This document shows, one piece after another, positions 1 to 11,744 of a DNA stretch of 35,000 nt (position 1 is its first letter; each line of letters opens with the position of its first letter). Origin of the DNA: Hormiphora californensis. Taxonomy: Eukaryota > Ctenophora > Tentaculata > Cydippida > Pleurobrachiidae. The notes beneath the pieces are model-generated. The model did no database searches. It was not told the origin of the DNA and was given only the letters and a program-made list of their open reading frames with translations. The stretch covers positions 1,489,520 through 1,524,519 of the forward strand of contig CM035357.1 of NCBI GenBank assembly GCA_020137815.1. Reading direction: 5' to 3'. The position numbers and the translations under genes were made by a program.

Positions 1-3000
1 CTCCGGGAGGGTAAGTAATTAAAGTAGATTAGATTTAGATAGTCAGCTCAAAGTGCCATGAAAAAGTAAAAATCAAAATTATTCGGCTGGAAAAGTACCG
101 TCATATGAGCTTCTACTTTCTAGCGTTTCCACTTTGCACTTTTCAGCATTGGTCACGTAATTCAGCGTCAAAATTGATCGGGTACGGTGGTTTTCACTTG
201 TATATAAATTAAAGTTGCCTAAAATTTTCAGTTTTTACTGTCCCATTCTTGTTCAAATAACCAAATTTGATTAGTCTCTGTCTGGCGGCGCCAGACCCCA
301 TGCCATTTGATTCTCAACAGTGCGCTCAGATGGGGTCACGGCGCCAGACAGATCAGTCTGCGCAACTTGATCAAGATTTTGATCACTTTTGAGCAGTCGA
401 CTGTGAGCGTGCTAAGGCTTCATTTCATGATAACAGCAAATTATTATTTCCCCAGGCCAGGAACGGTATTGCAGTTATCCGACCGCCGGGCCATCATTGT
501 GGAGACAAAATACCCCAAGGTTTCTGCCACTTGGGAAACGTTCCAATATCGTGTCAATACGCCTTCAACCACCACAAAGCCAAGAGGTAAATTATAACTC
601 ATGGTTGGATTTTCCAGGGATATTTCCCTGCCTTCGCCATTCAACCGGACGCCTCTTTTATTTCCAAAAAAGCATAGCAGAGTTAGAATTCGAAAATGCC
701 ATATTTGAATACTAACTAAATCAGTGGGGGAGACACACTGAGGTTGCCATGCTACACAGTCTGTCCATTCAGCCCTTCGGGCTCGCGTAAGCTCACACGG
801 GGCCGAAGGCCTAGTGTGAGAGCCGACAGACTGGGAACATGTCAACACTGAGGTTTCGTGAAACTTCGAACTTTACCGTCCGGTGTGAGAGCTGACAGAC
901 TATAGGAACATGACACACCAACGGCAAAATTAAAATTAAAACACACCAGCGGCCGTTAAAAATTCTCTCCCCATTCTATTTCTAAAAGTAACAATCTCGC
1001 GCGCGATTTTGACGGTCGCGTTGGATGACAAAATTTTAATTTTAATTTTGCCGTTGTTGTGTGCTGAGTGCTGACCCTTATGGTACCTTCAGGATACTTG
1101 TGGTGGACTGGGACGTGCACCATGGTAATGGAACCCAGGACATGTTCTACAGTGACCCCAGAGTGATGTTCGTGTCGCTCCATCGGTGGAACAAGGGTAT
1201 CTTCTATCCCGGAACGGGTCAGTAGTGATCATGACGCATATTAGTTTTAATTAGTTATGTGATCCCTACCTACCTATACCTACCTGGTTTAGTTAAAGTA
1301 ATACTCTAACTTCCTGTGACGCATATAAGTAGCACACTGACCTGCAGTTCTACTCCTATTAGGTAACCCAATCCAGATAGGAGAGGGACCCGGAGAGGGG
1401 TATAATCTTAATATAGGGTGGAATGCTAAAGGTGTATCTGACGGTGATTATGTAAAGGCATTTGAGGAGCTGATCCTTCCAATAGCACGGGAGTACCAGC
1501 CCGAACTTGTGTTCATCAGTGCTGGGTTTGATTCCGGTCGGGCGGACCCATTGGTACGTGAGAAGGCATCGCCCCCAGTAAATACCATGGTATTTACCTA
1601 CTTGGTGACGCAGTCACCCCTACTGCACTAGCCGCACGCAGGCTGAGTGTAGTATAATTATAGGCTGAAATATGTAGTATTATAACATAATAAGGGATGT
1701 CATCACCAACTTTATCGGCTTATTTTGAAGTCCCACCCTTAATTAGTTGTTTTCCTTTCACAACTTGATACGATTGCGATCAATGTATTATAATTTTATA
1801 CGTTTCTCATCTTTCAGGGAGAATGTAACGTTTCCTCGGAGGGTTACGGTTGGATGACATGGTCTCTAATGGGAATATGTAAAACTCAAAAGGTCATCCT
1901 AGCCTTGGAGGTAAATATTTGATTGAGTTGTTAGCGCAAAAAATTTTGTATCGATAAACTTTCATCTCCTCTGCAAATCCCAAAATTTTGTTTCTAGTTC
2001 TAAAAATTTATTTCAAGGACGTCAAAAACTATTTTTAGGATGTGCTAAGGGCTCAGGCTGTAGCAAAAAATGTGAATTCGACTTTTTAGGTCGCGTTATT
2101 TTTCGGTTATTTATCATAAGGTTGTTGGATACGTGATTCACTGCAGTAGCCTTTTATCCATCACATCACAGCCTTTTCATCTTAGACCTACACCCATTCA
2201 GGGCGGCTACAATTTATCTACAGTGTCTAAGGGTATATTGGCATGTACCACTGCGATGCTCGGTGATTTTCCAGATCTCATGGATCCCGAGGAACTTGTC
2301 CCATCAAAACGGTATGACAACCAATCCACTACCATTTCAAATGTCTTCCTGTTCACTTTAAAAAATCTGAGACGAATGCTCCTACATATAATATTTCTCT
2401 GTTGCAGTGGCCTAGAAAGTATCCAAACCAGTAAGGCTGCTATTGCTCCGTTCTGGAGATGTCTCGGAGGGTCTCCAGTCAAGGTTAAAACTGAAGTTAA
2501 GGATGAAAAGGTGGAATTAGTTGTCCCACCAAAAAGGTATTAACATCTCGATTCAGTTTCATAGACAAACAGTCAATGTCTAATGTATAAACACATTTCA
2601 ATTTTAACTTAGGGCCATTGACTAACATATATGAACCCATACGTTCTATAACATAGTACCACGTAGGACGAGATGCGTGCGATCAAGATATAGGACTAGC
2701 AGTCGGTCTCCATCCCCACCACCAACACCACCACCAACACCCCCCTTCGACGAATGTAAAGCAGAAGAAAACAAAATATCAGCCGAATTATCAGACCAGA
2801 GGTGCAGCAGTTCAGAAGGTATGTGGAAGCGCATAGGATCCTAACCAATCATAGCTTGCTGACCTAGACGACATGCGTCAGACCAGGGGGGTCGGGTTTG
2901 GTGATATTGACACATCGCGCGACCGAGATTGAAGCAGAGAGAATCTGGTAGCAATGCAATGGTAACAATGTGTGGGCTAATAATGCACATAAGCTTATAA

Positions 3001-3949
3001 CCATATTCAGTACTCAGGCCCTTACCTGGCGCCAGTCAAATTTCTTTGACCAAACTTCTTTGAGCTCAAATTACATAATTGCAGCAGCTATCAGAGGATG
3101 ATGACGAGTACAAATACCAATGCCCCAAATGTGATTATGGTGGAAATCATGAAGGGCACTTCAACCAACACCTCTCCACCCATGAGACCAAGCCATTTAA
3201 GGTACGTTTCCTGTTTTTGGTTTTAGATCAGATTGGAGATATGTACCAATGCGTTGGAGAGTCGCTTAATTCAGTAAGAGTCATATGATTTCGCTCTTTG
3301 AAAAACGAATTAGCAACAGATGCACCTTAAGTTAAAACGTTGCAATGTCCAGCCACCCAAGGTCTTATTTTTAAGTGCATCTGTAGGTGGGTAGATGGTG
3401 AGTAAGCTATCTTAGTAGGGGGCCAAACCTAATTTTATCGTTTTTAGATACCTTGAGGCAAACTTCCTCTAAAACATGCTCTTTATGTTTTATTCCCCTT
3501 TTGTAGTTTATTGAATAAACTAATATTTTCAGTGCCCAGTGTGTGATTATCGTGCCAAGCAAAAGATCCACCTTACGAACCACATTAATGCAATTCATCT
3601 TCGGCCGTCATTTATGTGTAGGCACAAAGGTTGTGGAAAACCATTCGGAAGCGAAGAGGAGAGAAATCAGCATATCTCATCTGACCACACTTTGGAGAAG
3701 TTCAAGTGCGCAAATTGTCCAATGAGCTTCAAAAAATCTGATCAACTGGTGTCTCACGAACGATCACACAAGCCGCCCGAGTTTGAATGTAATAAGTGTG
3801 GGAAGAAGTTTGGCACCAAGGGAAATTTAGGCAAGCACATGGCAATTCACTCGGATGAGCGGCCATTCAAATGTGAGAACTGTGCCGCAAGCTTCAGGCA
3901 GCATCAGCATCTTAAAAGCCACATGACTATATGCCATTCAGATAGATGA
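1..3949 (+). CDS. Class II histone deacetylase fused to six C2H2 zinc fingers (5' end outside window)
   Basis: Zinc-dependent lysine deacetylase, nuclear or cytoplasmic. Exons read from splice sites and phase: 1-10, 456-586, 1093-1217, 1363-1553, 1818-1910, 2202-2311, 2408-2536, 2667-2818, 3095-3201, 3533-3949. Joined they stay open for 487 residues to the TGA at 3947-3949. The catalytic core shows RPPGHH (residues 12-17, His dyad), [11 protein letters not shown] (zinc ligands D54 and H56), SAGFD (D145, third ligand) and LEGGY (catalytic-loop Y186). The wording around [15 protein letters not shown] and [16 protein letters not shown] resembles class II enzymes (HDAC6/10 and plant HDA5/15). Exon 2667-2818 encodes an Arg/Ser/Pro-rich linker. 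Residues 323-480 hold six C2H2 fingers, beginning CPKCDY, CPVCDY, CRHKGC, CANCPM, CNKCGK and CENCAA. The fusion depends on the acceptor CTATCAG at 3094; the nearer GCAG acceptors would break frame. No polyadenylation signal or start codon was seen between the two parts. HDAC identity is firm; the single-gene model is inferred. Confidence 0.85.
278..351. mobile_element. 74-bp MITE, hAT-like (copy A)
   Basis: It lies in the first visible HDAC intron. The ends are CTGTCTGGCGGCGCC and GGCGCCAGACAG. The flanking octamers ATTAGTCT (270-277) and ATCAGTCT (352-359) differ at one base, which fits an aged 8-bp target duplication. The reverse complement matches the element at 33262-33329 over most of its length, including the shared core TGCGCTCAGATGGG. 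No coding capacity. The hAT label rests only on the 8-bp duplication. Confidence 0.6.
728..1080. repeat. Intronic repeat cluster: direct repeats and an inverted-repeat element
   Basis: This lies in the HDAC intron 587-1092. A motif reading GTGTGAGAGCYGACAGACT, followed by GGAACATG, occurs at 814-841 and again at 883-912. Immediately after, 913-941 and 1034-1062 form 29-bp inverted arms with one mismatch, rich in AAAATTAAAATTAAAA. The same arm wording (CACCAACG then AAAATTAAAA) recurs in the palindrome at 31089-31484, so the two are probably relatives. No ORF of note and no transposase. Confidence 0.55.
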
Positions 3950-4240
3950 AAATAAGTATAGGAAGCTTATAGTTGAATTGTTTGTTAATTTCAATATATT
4001 TCCTTTAAAATAGTTCTTTTCTTAATCTTAATGAGATTATCCTGTTACCTGTCACAGCCCCAGAGCCCTCTTTCAGTTCCACAACACCCACGGGATATTC
4101 TAAAACTTTCCCACTTTGACCCCCCTAACCTACAAGAAAATGGCAAAAATGCATCAGCGAAAAACTACGTCCAGACGTAGTCTAGATGTAATCTAGACGT
4201 AGTCTCACAGAAACTTTCCCAATTCGATCCCCCTAATCAG
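3950..4240. other. HDAC 3' flank with inverted satellite half-units
   Basis: The stretch is AT-rich after the stop codon, with no canonical AATAAA seen; AATATA near 3991 is only a weak candidate. At 4103-4121 there is an exact reverse complement of 19 bases of the satellite unit (AAACTTTCCCACTTTGACC). At 4211-4235 there is an inverted relative of the variant unit containing TCGAATT. At 4165-4204 there are several GTCTAGAC-type motifs like the subrepeats of the fold-back element at 5356-6836. No gene. Confidence 0.6.
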
Positions 4241-5355
4241 TTTCTTAGAGATTAGGAGGTCAAAGTGGGGAAGTGTCTAAGAGATTGGGTGAGTCAAAGT
4301 GGCAATGTTTCTTAGAGATAAGTAGGTCAAAGTGGAAAAGTTTCTTAGAGATAAGGAGGTCAAAGTTGGAAAGTTTCTTAAAGAAAAGTAGGTCAAAGTG
4401 GGAAAGTTTCTTAGAGATAAGGAGGTCAAAGTGGGAAAGTTTCTTAGAGATAAGGAAGTCAAAGTGGGAAAGTTTCTTAGAGATAAGGAGGTCAACGTGG
4501 GAAAGTTTCTTAGAGATAAGGAGGTCAAAGTGGGAAAGTTTCTTAGAGATTAGGAGGTCAACGTGGGAAATTTTCTTAGAGATAAGGAGGTCAAAGTGGG
4601 AAAGTTTCTTACAGATAAGTAGGTCAAAGTGGGAAAGTTTCTTAGAGATAAGGAGGTCAAAGTGGGAAAGTTTCTTAAAGATAAGGAGAGCAACGTGGGA
4701 AAGTTTCTTAGAGATAAGGAGGTCAAAGTGGGAAAGTTTCTTAGAGATAAGGAGAGCAACGTGGGAAAGTTTCTTAGAGATAAGGAGGTCGAAGTTGGAA
4801 AGTTTCTTAGAGATAAGTAGGTCAAAGTGGGAAAGTTTCTTAGAGATAAGGAGGTCAAAGTGGGAAAGTTTCTTAGAGATAAGGAGGTCAAAGTGGGAAA
4901 GTTTCTTAGAGATAAGGAGGTCAAAGTGGGAAAGTTTCTTAGAGATAAGGAGGTCAAAGTGGGAAAGTTTCTTAGAGATAAGGAGGTCAAAGTGGGAAAG
5001 TTTCTTAGAGATAAGGAGGTCAAAGTGGGAAGTTTCTTAGAGATAAGGAGGTCAAAGTTGGAAAGTTTCTTAGAGATAAGTAGGTCAAAGTGGGAAAGTT
5101 TCTTAGAGATAAGGAGGTCAAAGTGGGAAAGTTTCTTAGAGATAAGGAGGTCAAAATGGGAAAGTTTCTTAGAGATAAGGAGGTCAAAGTGGGAAAGTTT
5201 CTTAGATATAAGGAGGTCTAAGTTGGAAAGTTTCTTAGAGATAAGTAGGTCAAAGTGATAAAGTTTCTTAGAGATAAGGAGGTCAAAGTGGGAAAGTTTC
5301 TTAGAGATAAGGAGGTCATAGTGGGAAAGTTTCTTAGAGATAAGGAGGTCAAAGT

Positions 5356-6836
5356 GGCAATTTCTGATTTGCCGCATACGGCGTCTAGACGGCGTCGCAA
5401 CGCCGTCTAGACGGCGTCTAGACGGTATACCGTCTGGACGGGTTTCGGTGAAATCAGCTAAAAACGGTACCGAAATTGCTTGAGACGGGTTATAGACGGT
5501 ATCAGACGGTCTCTAGACGGGTTATAGACGGTATCAGACGGTGTTGCGACGGTATCAGACGGTCTCTAGACGGTGTCTAGACGGTACCGTCCCGGCGTCT
5601 GGACGGTGTCTGGACGGTGTCTAGACGGTATCCGTCCGAAGTTGAGACGGCACGTCTGAAAATTGTACCAGACGTTGAGACGGACTTTTAGAACTCCGTC
5701 TGTATTTCAGACGGAGTTTTAAAAGTACGTCTCAACGCAGTCTAAAGGAAAATCGATGAAAGTACCGTCTAGACAACGTCTCAACTGAAACCGGTCAACA
5801 TACCGTCTAAACAACGTCTAGACAACGTCTAAACAGAATCTCGCGATTCAGTTTCAAATACCGTCTAGACTTAACTTCTCCAGCAATTTCGATAAGAATA
5901 CCGTCTAAACAACGTCTCAAATAATGATGTCTAGACTCGACCGTTTTCGAAGACTATTCTGGATTACCCATGCCAGTTGGAATTAGTGGTAGATGTGTGC
6001 CTATTGAATGAAAATTACACATGTGTTTAACCAGCACAGTCGTACCGCGATGCTCGGGGACGGGAAAGGGGTTATCCTCCCGGTAATTTTCGTACCCAAC
6101 TTCTTACATTCAACCAAACTGTTTTGGTATCTCCACATTCACTCTTACATCCAGCTATCGCGTTGTAATACAACTGTGAGATACTGTTTATGGCTGATAC
6201 TATCAGTGATAGATAGTGTCGGTTATGAGACGTTGTTTAGACGGTATCTGTATCGGATTCGCTTAAGACGTTGTCTAGACGTTGTTTAGACGGTATTCGT
6301 ATCGAAATTGCTGGAGAAGTTGTCTAGACGGTATTTGAAACTGAATAGCGAGATTCTGTTTAGACGTTGTCTAGACGTTGTTTAGACGGTATGTTGACCG
6401 GTTTCAGTTGAGACGTTGTCTAGACGGTACTTTCATCGATTTTCCTTTAGACTGCGTTGAGACGTACTTTTAAAACTCCGTCTGAAATACAGACGGAGTT
6501 CTAAAAGTCCGTCTCAACGTCTGGTACAATTTTCAGACGTGCCGTCTCAACTTCGGACGGATACCGTCTAGACACCGTCCAGACGCCGTCCAGACGCCGG
6601 GACAGTACCGTCTAGACACCGTCTAGAGACCGTCTGATACCGTCGCAACACCGTCTGATACCGTCTATAACCCGTCTAGAGACCGTCTGATACCGTCTAT
6701 AACCCGTCTCAAGCAATTTCGGTACCGTTTTTAGCTGATTTCACCGAAACCCGTCCAGACGGTATACCGTCTAGACGCCGTCTAGACGGCGTTGCGACGC
6801 CGTCTAGACGCCGTATGCGGCAAATCAGAAATTGCC
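5356..6836. mobile_element. Non-autonomous fold-back transposon, Mutator-like by TSD
   Basis: A 1,481-bp insertion in the satellite. The termini read GGCAATTTCTGATTTGCC and its reverse complement. The inverted arms extend about 580-600 bp each (to near 5935 and from near 6225) and are packed with GTCTAGACGG-type subrepeats. Exact 9-bp direct repeats GGTCAAAGT flank it (5347-5355 and 6837-6845), and removing the element with one copy restores an ordinary satellite unit. The central region of about 290 bp has no transposase; the ORF of 93 codons at 6008 resembles nothing I recognise. Long terminal inverted repeats plus a 9-bp duplication are typical of Mutator-like elements, but other fold-back families are possible. 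Confidence 0.75.
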
Positions 6837-7191
6837 GGTCAAAGTGGGATAGTTTCTTAGAGATAAGGAGGTCAAAGTTGGAAAGTTTCTTAGAGATTTG
6901 GAGAGCAAAGTTGGAAAGTTTCTTAGAGATAAGTAGGTCAAAGTGGAAAAGTTTCTTAGAGACTAGGTGGGTCGAATTTGAAAAGTTTCTTAGAGATAAG
7001 GAGGTCCAAGTGGGAAAGTTTCTTAGAAATAATGAGGTCAAAGTGGGAAATTTTCTTAGAGATTTGGAGAGCAAAGTTGGAAAGTTTCTTAGAGATAAGG
7101 AGGTCAAAGTGGAAAAGTTTCTTAGAGACTAGGTGGGTCGAATTTGAAAAGTTTCTTAGAGATAAGGAGGTCCAAGTGGGAAAGTTTCTTA

Positions 7192-7323
7192 TGCAGACAC
7201 CTACGATATAAACATTTTGAAATTACTATAGTGGGACATGGAAGTGAGTCTAGACATTATTTGCGTAGAGTACATGTCGAGTTGGCCGTGTGGCCAAAAT
7301 CTTTATTATTATTATTATTATTA
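7192..7323 (+). mobile_element. Short non-satellite insertion with (TTA)n tail, retroposon-like
   Basis: The satellite is interrupted after GTTTCTTA and resumes as TTAGAGATAAAG. The insert of about 132 bp is unrelated to the unit and ends in about eight TTA/ATT triplets just after GGCCAAAATC. A short unique segment with a 3' simple-repeat tail resembles a 5'-truncated LINE or SINE copy. There is no reverse transcriptase, and the target duplication cannot be separated from the TTA repeat. Confidence 0.45.
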
Positions 7324-10300
7324 TTAGAGATAAAGAGGTCAAAGTGGGAAATTTTCTTAGAGATTTGGAGAGCAAAGTTGGAAAGTTTCTTAGAGATAAG
7401 GAGGTCAAAGTGGAAAAGTTTCTTAGAGACTAGGTGGGTCGAATTGGAAAAGTTTCTTAGAGATAAGGAGGTCAAAGTGGGAAAGTTTCTTAGAGATAAG
7501 GAGGTCCAAGTGGGAAAGTTTCTTAGAGATAAGGAGGTCAAAGTGGGAAAGTTTCTTAGAGATAAGGAGGTCAAAGTGGGAAAGTTTCTTAGAGATAAGG
7601 AGGTCAAAGTGGGAAAGTTTCTTAGAGATAAGGAGGTCAAAGTTGGAAAGTTTCTTAGAGATAAGTAGGTCAAAGTGGGAAAGTTTCTTAGAGATAAGGA
7701 GGTCAAAGAGGGAAAGTTTCTTAGAGATAAGGAGGTCAAAGTGGGAAAGTTTCTTAGAGATAAGGAGGTCAAAGTTGGAAAGTTTCTTAGAGATAAGGAG
7801 GTCAAAGTTGGAAAGTTTCTTAGAGATAAGTAGGTCAAAGTGGGAAAGTTTCTTAGAGATAAGGAGGTCAAAGTGGGAAAGTTTCTTAGAGATAAGGAGG
7901 TCATAGTGGGAAAGTTTCTTAGAGATAAGGAGGTCAAAGTGGGATAGTTTCTTAAAGATAAGGAGGTCAAAGCTGGAAAGTTTCTTAGAGATTTGGAGAG
8001 CAAAGTTGGAAAGTTTCTTAGAGATAAGGAGGTCAAAGTGGAAAAGTTTCTTAGAGACTAGGTGGGTCGAATTTGAAAAGTTTCTTAGAGATAAGGAGGT
8101 CCAAGTGGGAAAGTTTCTTAGAGATAATGAGGTCAACGTGGGAAATTTTCTTAGAGATTTGGAGAGCAAAGTTGGAAAGTTTCTTAGAGATAAGGAGGTC
8201 AAAGTGGAAAATTTTCTTAGAGACTAGGTGGGTCGAATTGGAAAAGTTTCTTAGAGATAAGGAGGTCCAAGTGGAAAAGTTTCTTAGAGATAAGGAGGTC
8301 AAAGTGGGAAAGTTTCTTAGAGATAAGGAGGTCAAAGTGGGAAAGTTTCTTAGAGATGAGGAGGTCAAAGTGGGAAAATTTCTTAGAGATAAGGAGGTCA
8401 AAGTTGGAAAGTTTCTTAGAGATAAGTAGGTCAAAGTGGGAAAGTTTCTTAGAGATAAGGAGATCAAAGTGGGAAAGTTTCTTAGAGATAAGGAGGTCAA
8501 AATGGGAAAGTTTCTTAGAGATAAGGAGGTCAAAGTTGGAAAGTTTCTTAGAGATTTGGAGAGCAAAGTTGGAAAGTTTCTTAGAGATAAGGAGGTCAAA
8601 GTGGAAAAGTTTCTTAGAGACTAGGTGGGTCGAATTTGAAAAGTTTCTTAGAGATAAGGAGGTCCAAGTGGGAAAGTTTCTTAGAGATAATGAGGTCAAA
8701 GTGGGAAATTTTCTTAGAGATTTGGAAAGTTTCTTAGAGATAAGGAGGTCAAAGTGGAAAAGTTTCTTAGAGACTAGGTGGGTCGAATTGGAAAAGTTTC
8801 TTAGAGATAAGGAGGTCCAAATGGAAAAGTTTCTTAGAGATAAGGAGGTCAAAGTGGGAAAGTTTCTTAGAGATAAGGAGGTCAAAGTGGGAAAGTTTCT
8901 TAGAGAGAAGGAGGTCAAAATGGGAAAGTTTCTTAGAGATAAGGAGGTCAAAATGGGAAAGTTTCTTAGATATAAGGAGGTCAAAGTTTGAAAGTTTCTT
9001 AGAGATAAGGAGGTCAAAGTGGGAAAGTTTCTTAGAGATAAGGAGGTCAAAGCGAGAAATTTTCTTAGAGATAAGGAGGTCAAAGTGGGAAAGTTTCTTA
9101 GAGATAAGGAGGTCAAAGTTGGAAAGTTTCTTAGAGATAAGTAGGTCAAAGTGGGAAAGTTTCTTAGAGATAAGGAGGTCAAAGTGGGAAAGTTTCTTAG
9201 AGATAAGGAGGTCAAAGTGGGAAAGTTTCTTAGAGATAAGGAGGTCAAAGTTGGAAAGTTTCTTAGAGATAAGTAGGTCAAAGTGGGAAAGTTTCTTAGA
9301 GATAAGGAGGTCAAAGTGGGAAAGTTTCTTAGAGATAAGGAGGTCAAAGTGGGAAAGTTTCTTAGAGATAAGGAGGTCAAAGTTGGAAAGTTTCTTAGAG
9401 ATAAGGAGAGCAAAGTTGGAAAGTTTCTTAGAGATAAGGAGGTCAAAGTGGAAAAGTTTCTTAGAGACTAGGTGGGTCGAATTTGAAAATTTTCTTAGAG
9501 ATAAGGAGGTCCAAGTGGGAAAGTTTCTTAGAGATAATGAGGTCAAAGTGGGAAATTTTCTTAGAGATTTGGAGAGCAAAGTTGGAGAGTTTCTTAGAGA
9601 TAAGGAGGTCAAAGTGGAAAAGTTTCTTAGAGACTAGGTGGGTCGAATTGGAAAAGTTTCTTAGAGATAAGGAGGTCCAAGTGGAAAAGTTTCTTAGAGA
9701 AAAGGAGGTCAAAGTGGGAAAGTTTCTTAGAGATAAGGAGGTCAAAGTGGGAAAGTTTCTTAGAGATAAGGAGATCAAAGTGGGAAAGTTTCTTAGAGAG
9801 AAGGAGGTCAAAGTTGGAAAGTTTCTTAGAGATAAGTATGTCAAAGTGGGAAAGTTTCTTAGAGATAAGGAGGTCAAAGTGGGAAAGTTTCTTAGAGATA
9901 AGGAGGTCAAAATGGGAAAGTTTCTTAGAGATAAGGAGGTCAAAGTTTGAAAGTTTCTTAGAGATAAGGAGGTCAAAGCGAGAAATTTTCTTAGAGATAA
10001 GGAGGTCAAAGTGGGAAAGTTTCTTAGAGATAAGGAGGTCAAAGTGGGAAAGTTTCTTAGAGATAAGGAGGTCAAAGTGGGAAAGTTTCTTAGAGATAAG
10101 GAGGTCAAAGTTGGAAAGTTTCTTAGAGATAAATAGGTCAAAATGGGAAAGTTTCTTAGAGACTAGGTGGGTCGAATTGGAAAAGTTTCTTAGAGATAAG
10201 GAGGTCCAAGTGGAAAAGTTTCTTAGAGATAAGGAGGTCAAAGTGGGAAAGTTTCTTAGAGAGAAGAAGGTCAAAATGGGAAAGTTTCTTAGAGATAAGG

Positions 10301-11612
10301 AGGTCAAAATGGGAAAGTTTCTTAGATATAAGGAGGTCAAAGTTTGAAAGTTTCTTAGAGATAAGGAGGTCAAAGTGGAAAGTTTCTTAGAGATAAGGAG
10401 GTCAAAGCGAGAAATTTTCTTAGAGATAAGGAGGTCAAAGTGGGAAAGTTTCTTAGAGATAAGGAGGTCAAAGTTGGAAAGTTTCTTAGAGATAAGTAGG
10501 TCAAAGTGGGAAAGTTCTTAGAGATAAGGAGGTCAAAGTGGGAAAGTTTCTTAGAGATAAGGAGGTTCAAAGTGGGAAAGTTTCTTAGAGATAAGGAGGT
10601 CAAAGTTGGAAAGTTTCTTAGAGATAAGTAGGTCAAAGTGGGAAAGTTTCTTAGAGATAAGGAGGTCAAAGTGGGAAAGTTTCTTAGAGATAAGGAGGTC
10701 AAAGTGGGAAAGTTTCTTAGAGATAAGGAGGTCAAAGTTGGAAAGTTTCTTAGAGATAAGGAGAGCAAAGTTGGAAAGTTTCTTAGAGATAAGGAGGTCA
10801 AAGTGGAAAAGTTTCTTAGAGACTAGGTGGGTCGAATTTGAAAATTTTCTTAGAGATAAGGAGGTCCAAGTGGGAAAGTTTCTTAGAGATAATGAGGTCA
10901 AAGTGGGAAATTTTCTTAGAGATTGGAGAGCAAAGTTGGAAAGTTTCTTAGAGATAAGGAGGTCAAAGTGGAAAAGTTTCTTAGAGACTAGGTGGGTCGA
11001 ATTGGAAAAGTTTCTTAGAGATAAGGAGTCCAAGTGGAAAAGTTTCTTAGAGAAAAGGAGGGTCAAAGGGGAAAGTTTCTTAGAAATAAGGAGGTCAAAG
11101 TGGGGAAGTTTATTAGAGATCAGGAGGTCAAAGGGGAAAAGTTTCTGTAGAGAGAAGGAGGTCAAGTTGGAAGTTTTCTTAGAGATAAGGATGTCAAGTG
11201 GAAAGTTCTTAGAGAAAGGAGGTCAAAGGGGGAAAGTTCTTAGAGTTTTTTAAGAGATAAGGAGGTCAAAATGGGAAGTTCTTAGAGATAGGGGAGGTTC
11301 AAGTTTGAAAGTTTCTTAGAGATAAGGAGGTAAAGTGGAAAGTTTCTTAGAGATAAGGAGGGTCAAAGCGGAGAAATTTCTTAGAGATAAGGAGTCAAAC
11401 GTGGGAAAGTTTCTTAGAGATAAGGAGGTCAAAGTGGGAAAGTGATTCTTAGACCCGATAAGGAGGTTCAAAGTGGGGAAGTTCTTAGAGATAAGAGGTC
11501 CAAAGTTGGAGGAAAGTTTCTTAGAGATTAAATAGGTCAAAAATGGGAAGTTTCTTAGAGGACTAGGTGGGTCGAATTGGAAAAGGTCTTAGAGATAAGG
11601 AGGGTCCAAGTG

Positions 11613-11744
11613 GCAGCAGGCCGGCTCCGAGCGCCTCGCGGCGGTGTTGGCTAGATCACAGGCCACACGACGTATCATAGAGCGGGCGGACAGCACGGCG
11701 CGGGTCAAAGTGGGGAGAGCCGACACGCCGTGCTTTCACGAAGG
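11613..11744. other. GC-rich foreign insert inside the array
   Basis: Two GC-rich stretches (about 11613-11702 and 11716-11744) flank a short satellite fragment. They contain AGCACGGCG and, about 30 bp later, its inverse CGCCGTGCT. No ORF or known element was recognised. The surrounding units already carry many indels, so this may be a chimeric or mis-assembled join rather than a genuine insertion. Confidence 0.4.

Noticed and set aside
6008-6289. 93-codon ORF in the centre of the fold-back element
   Set aside because: It runs into the subrepeat arm, has no recognisable transposase motif, and is no longer than chance ORFs.
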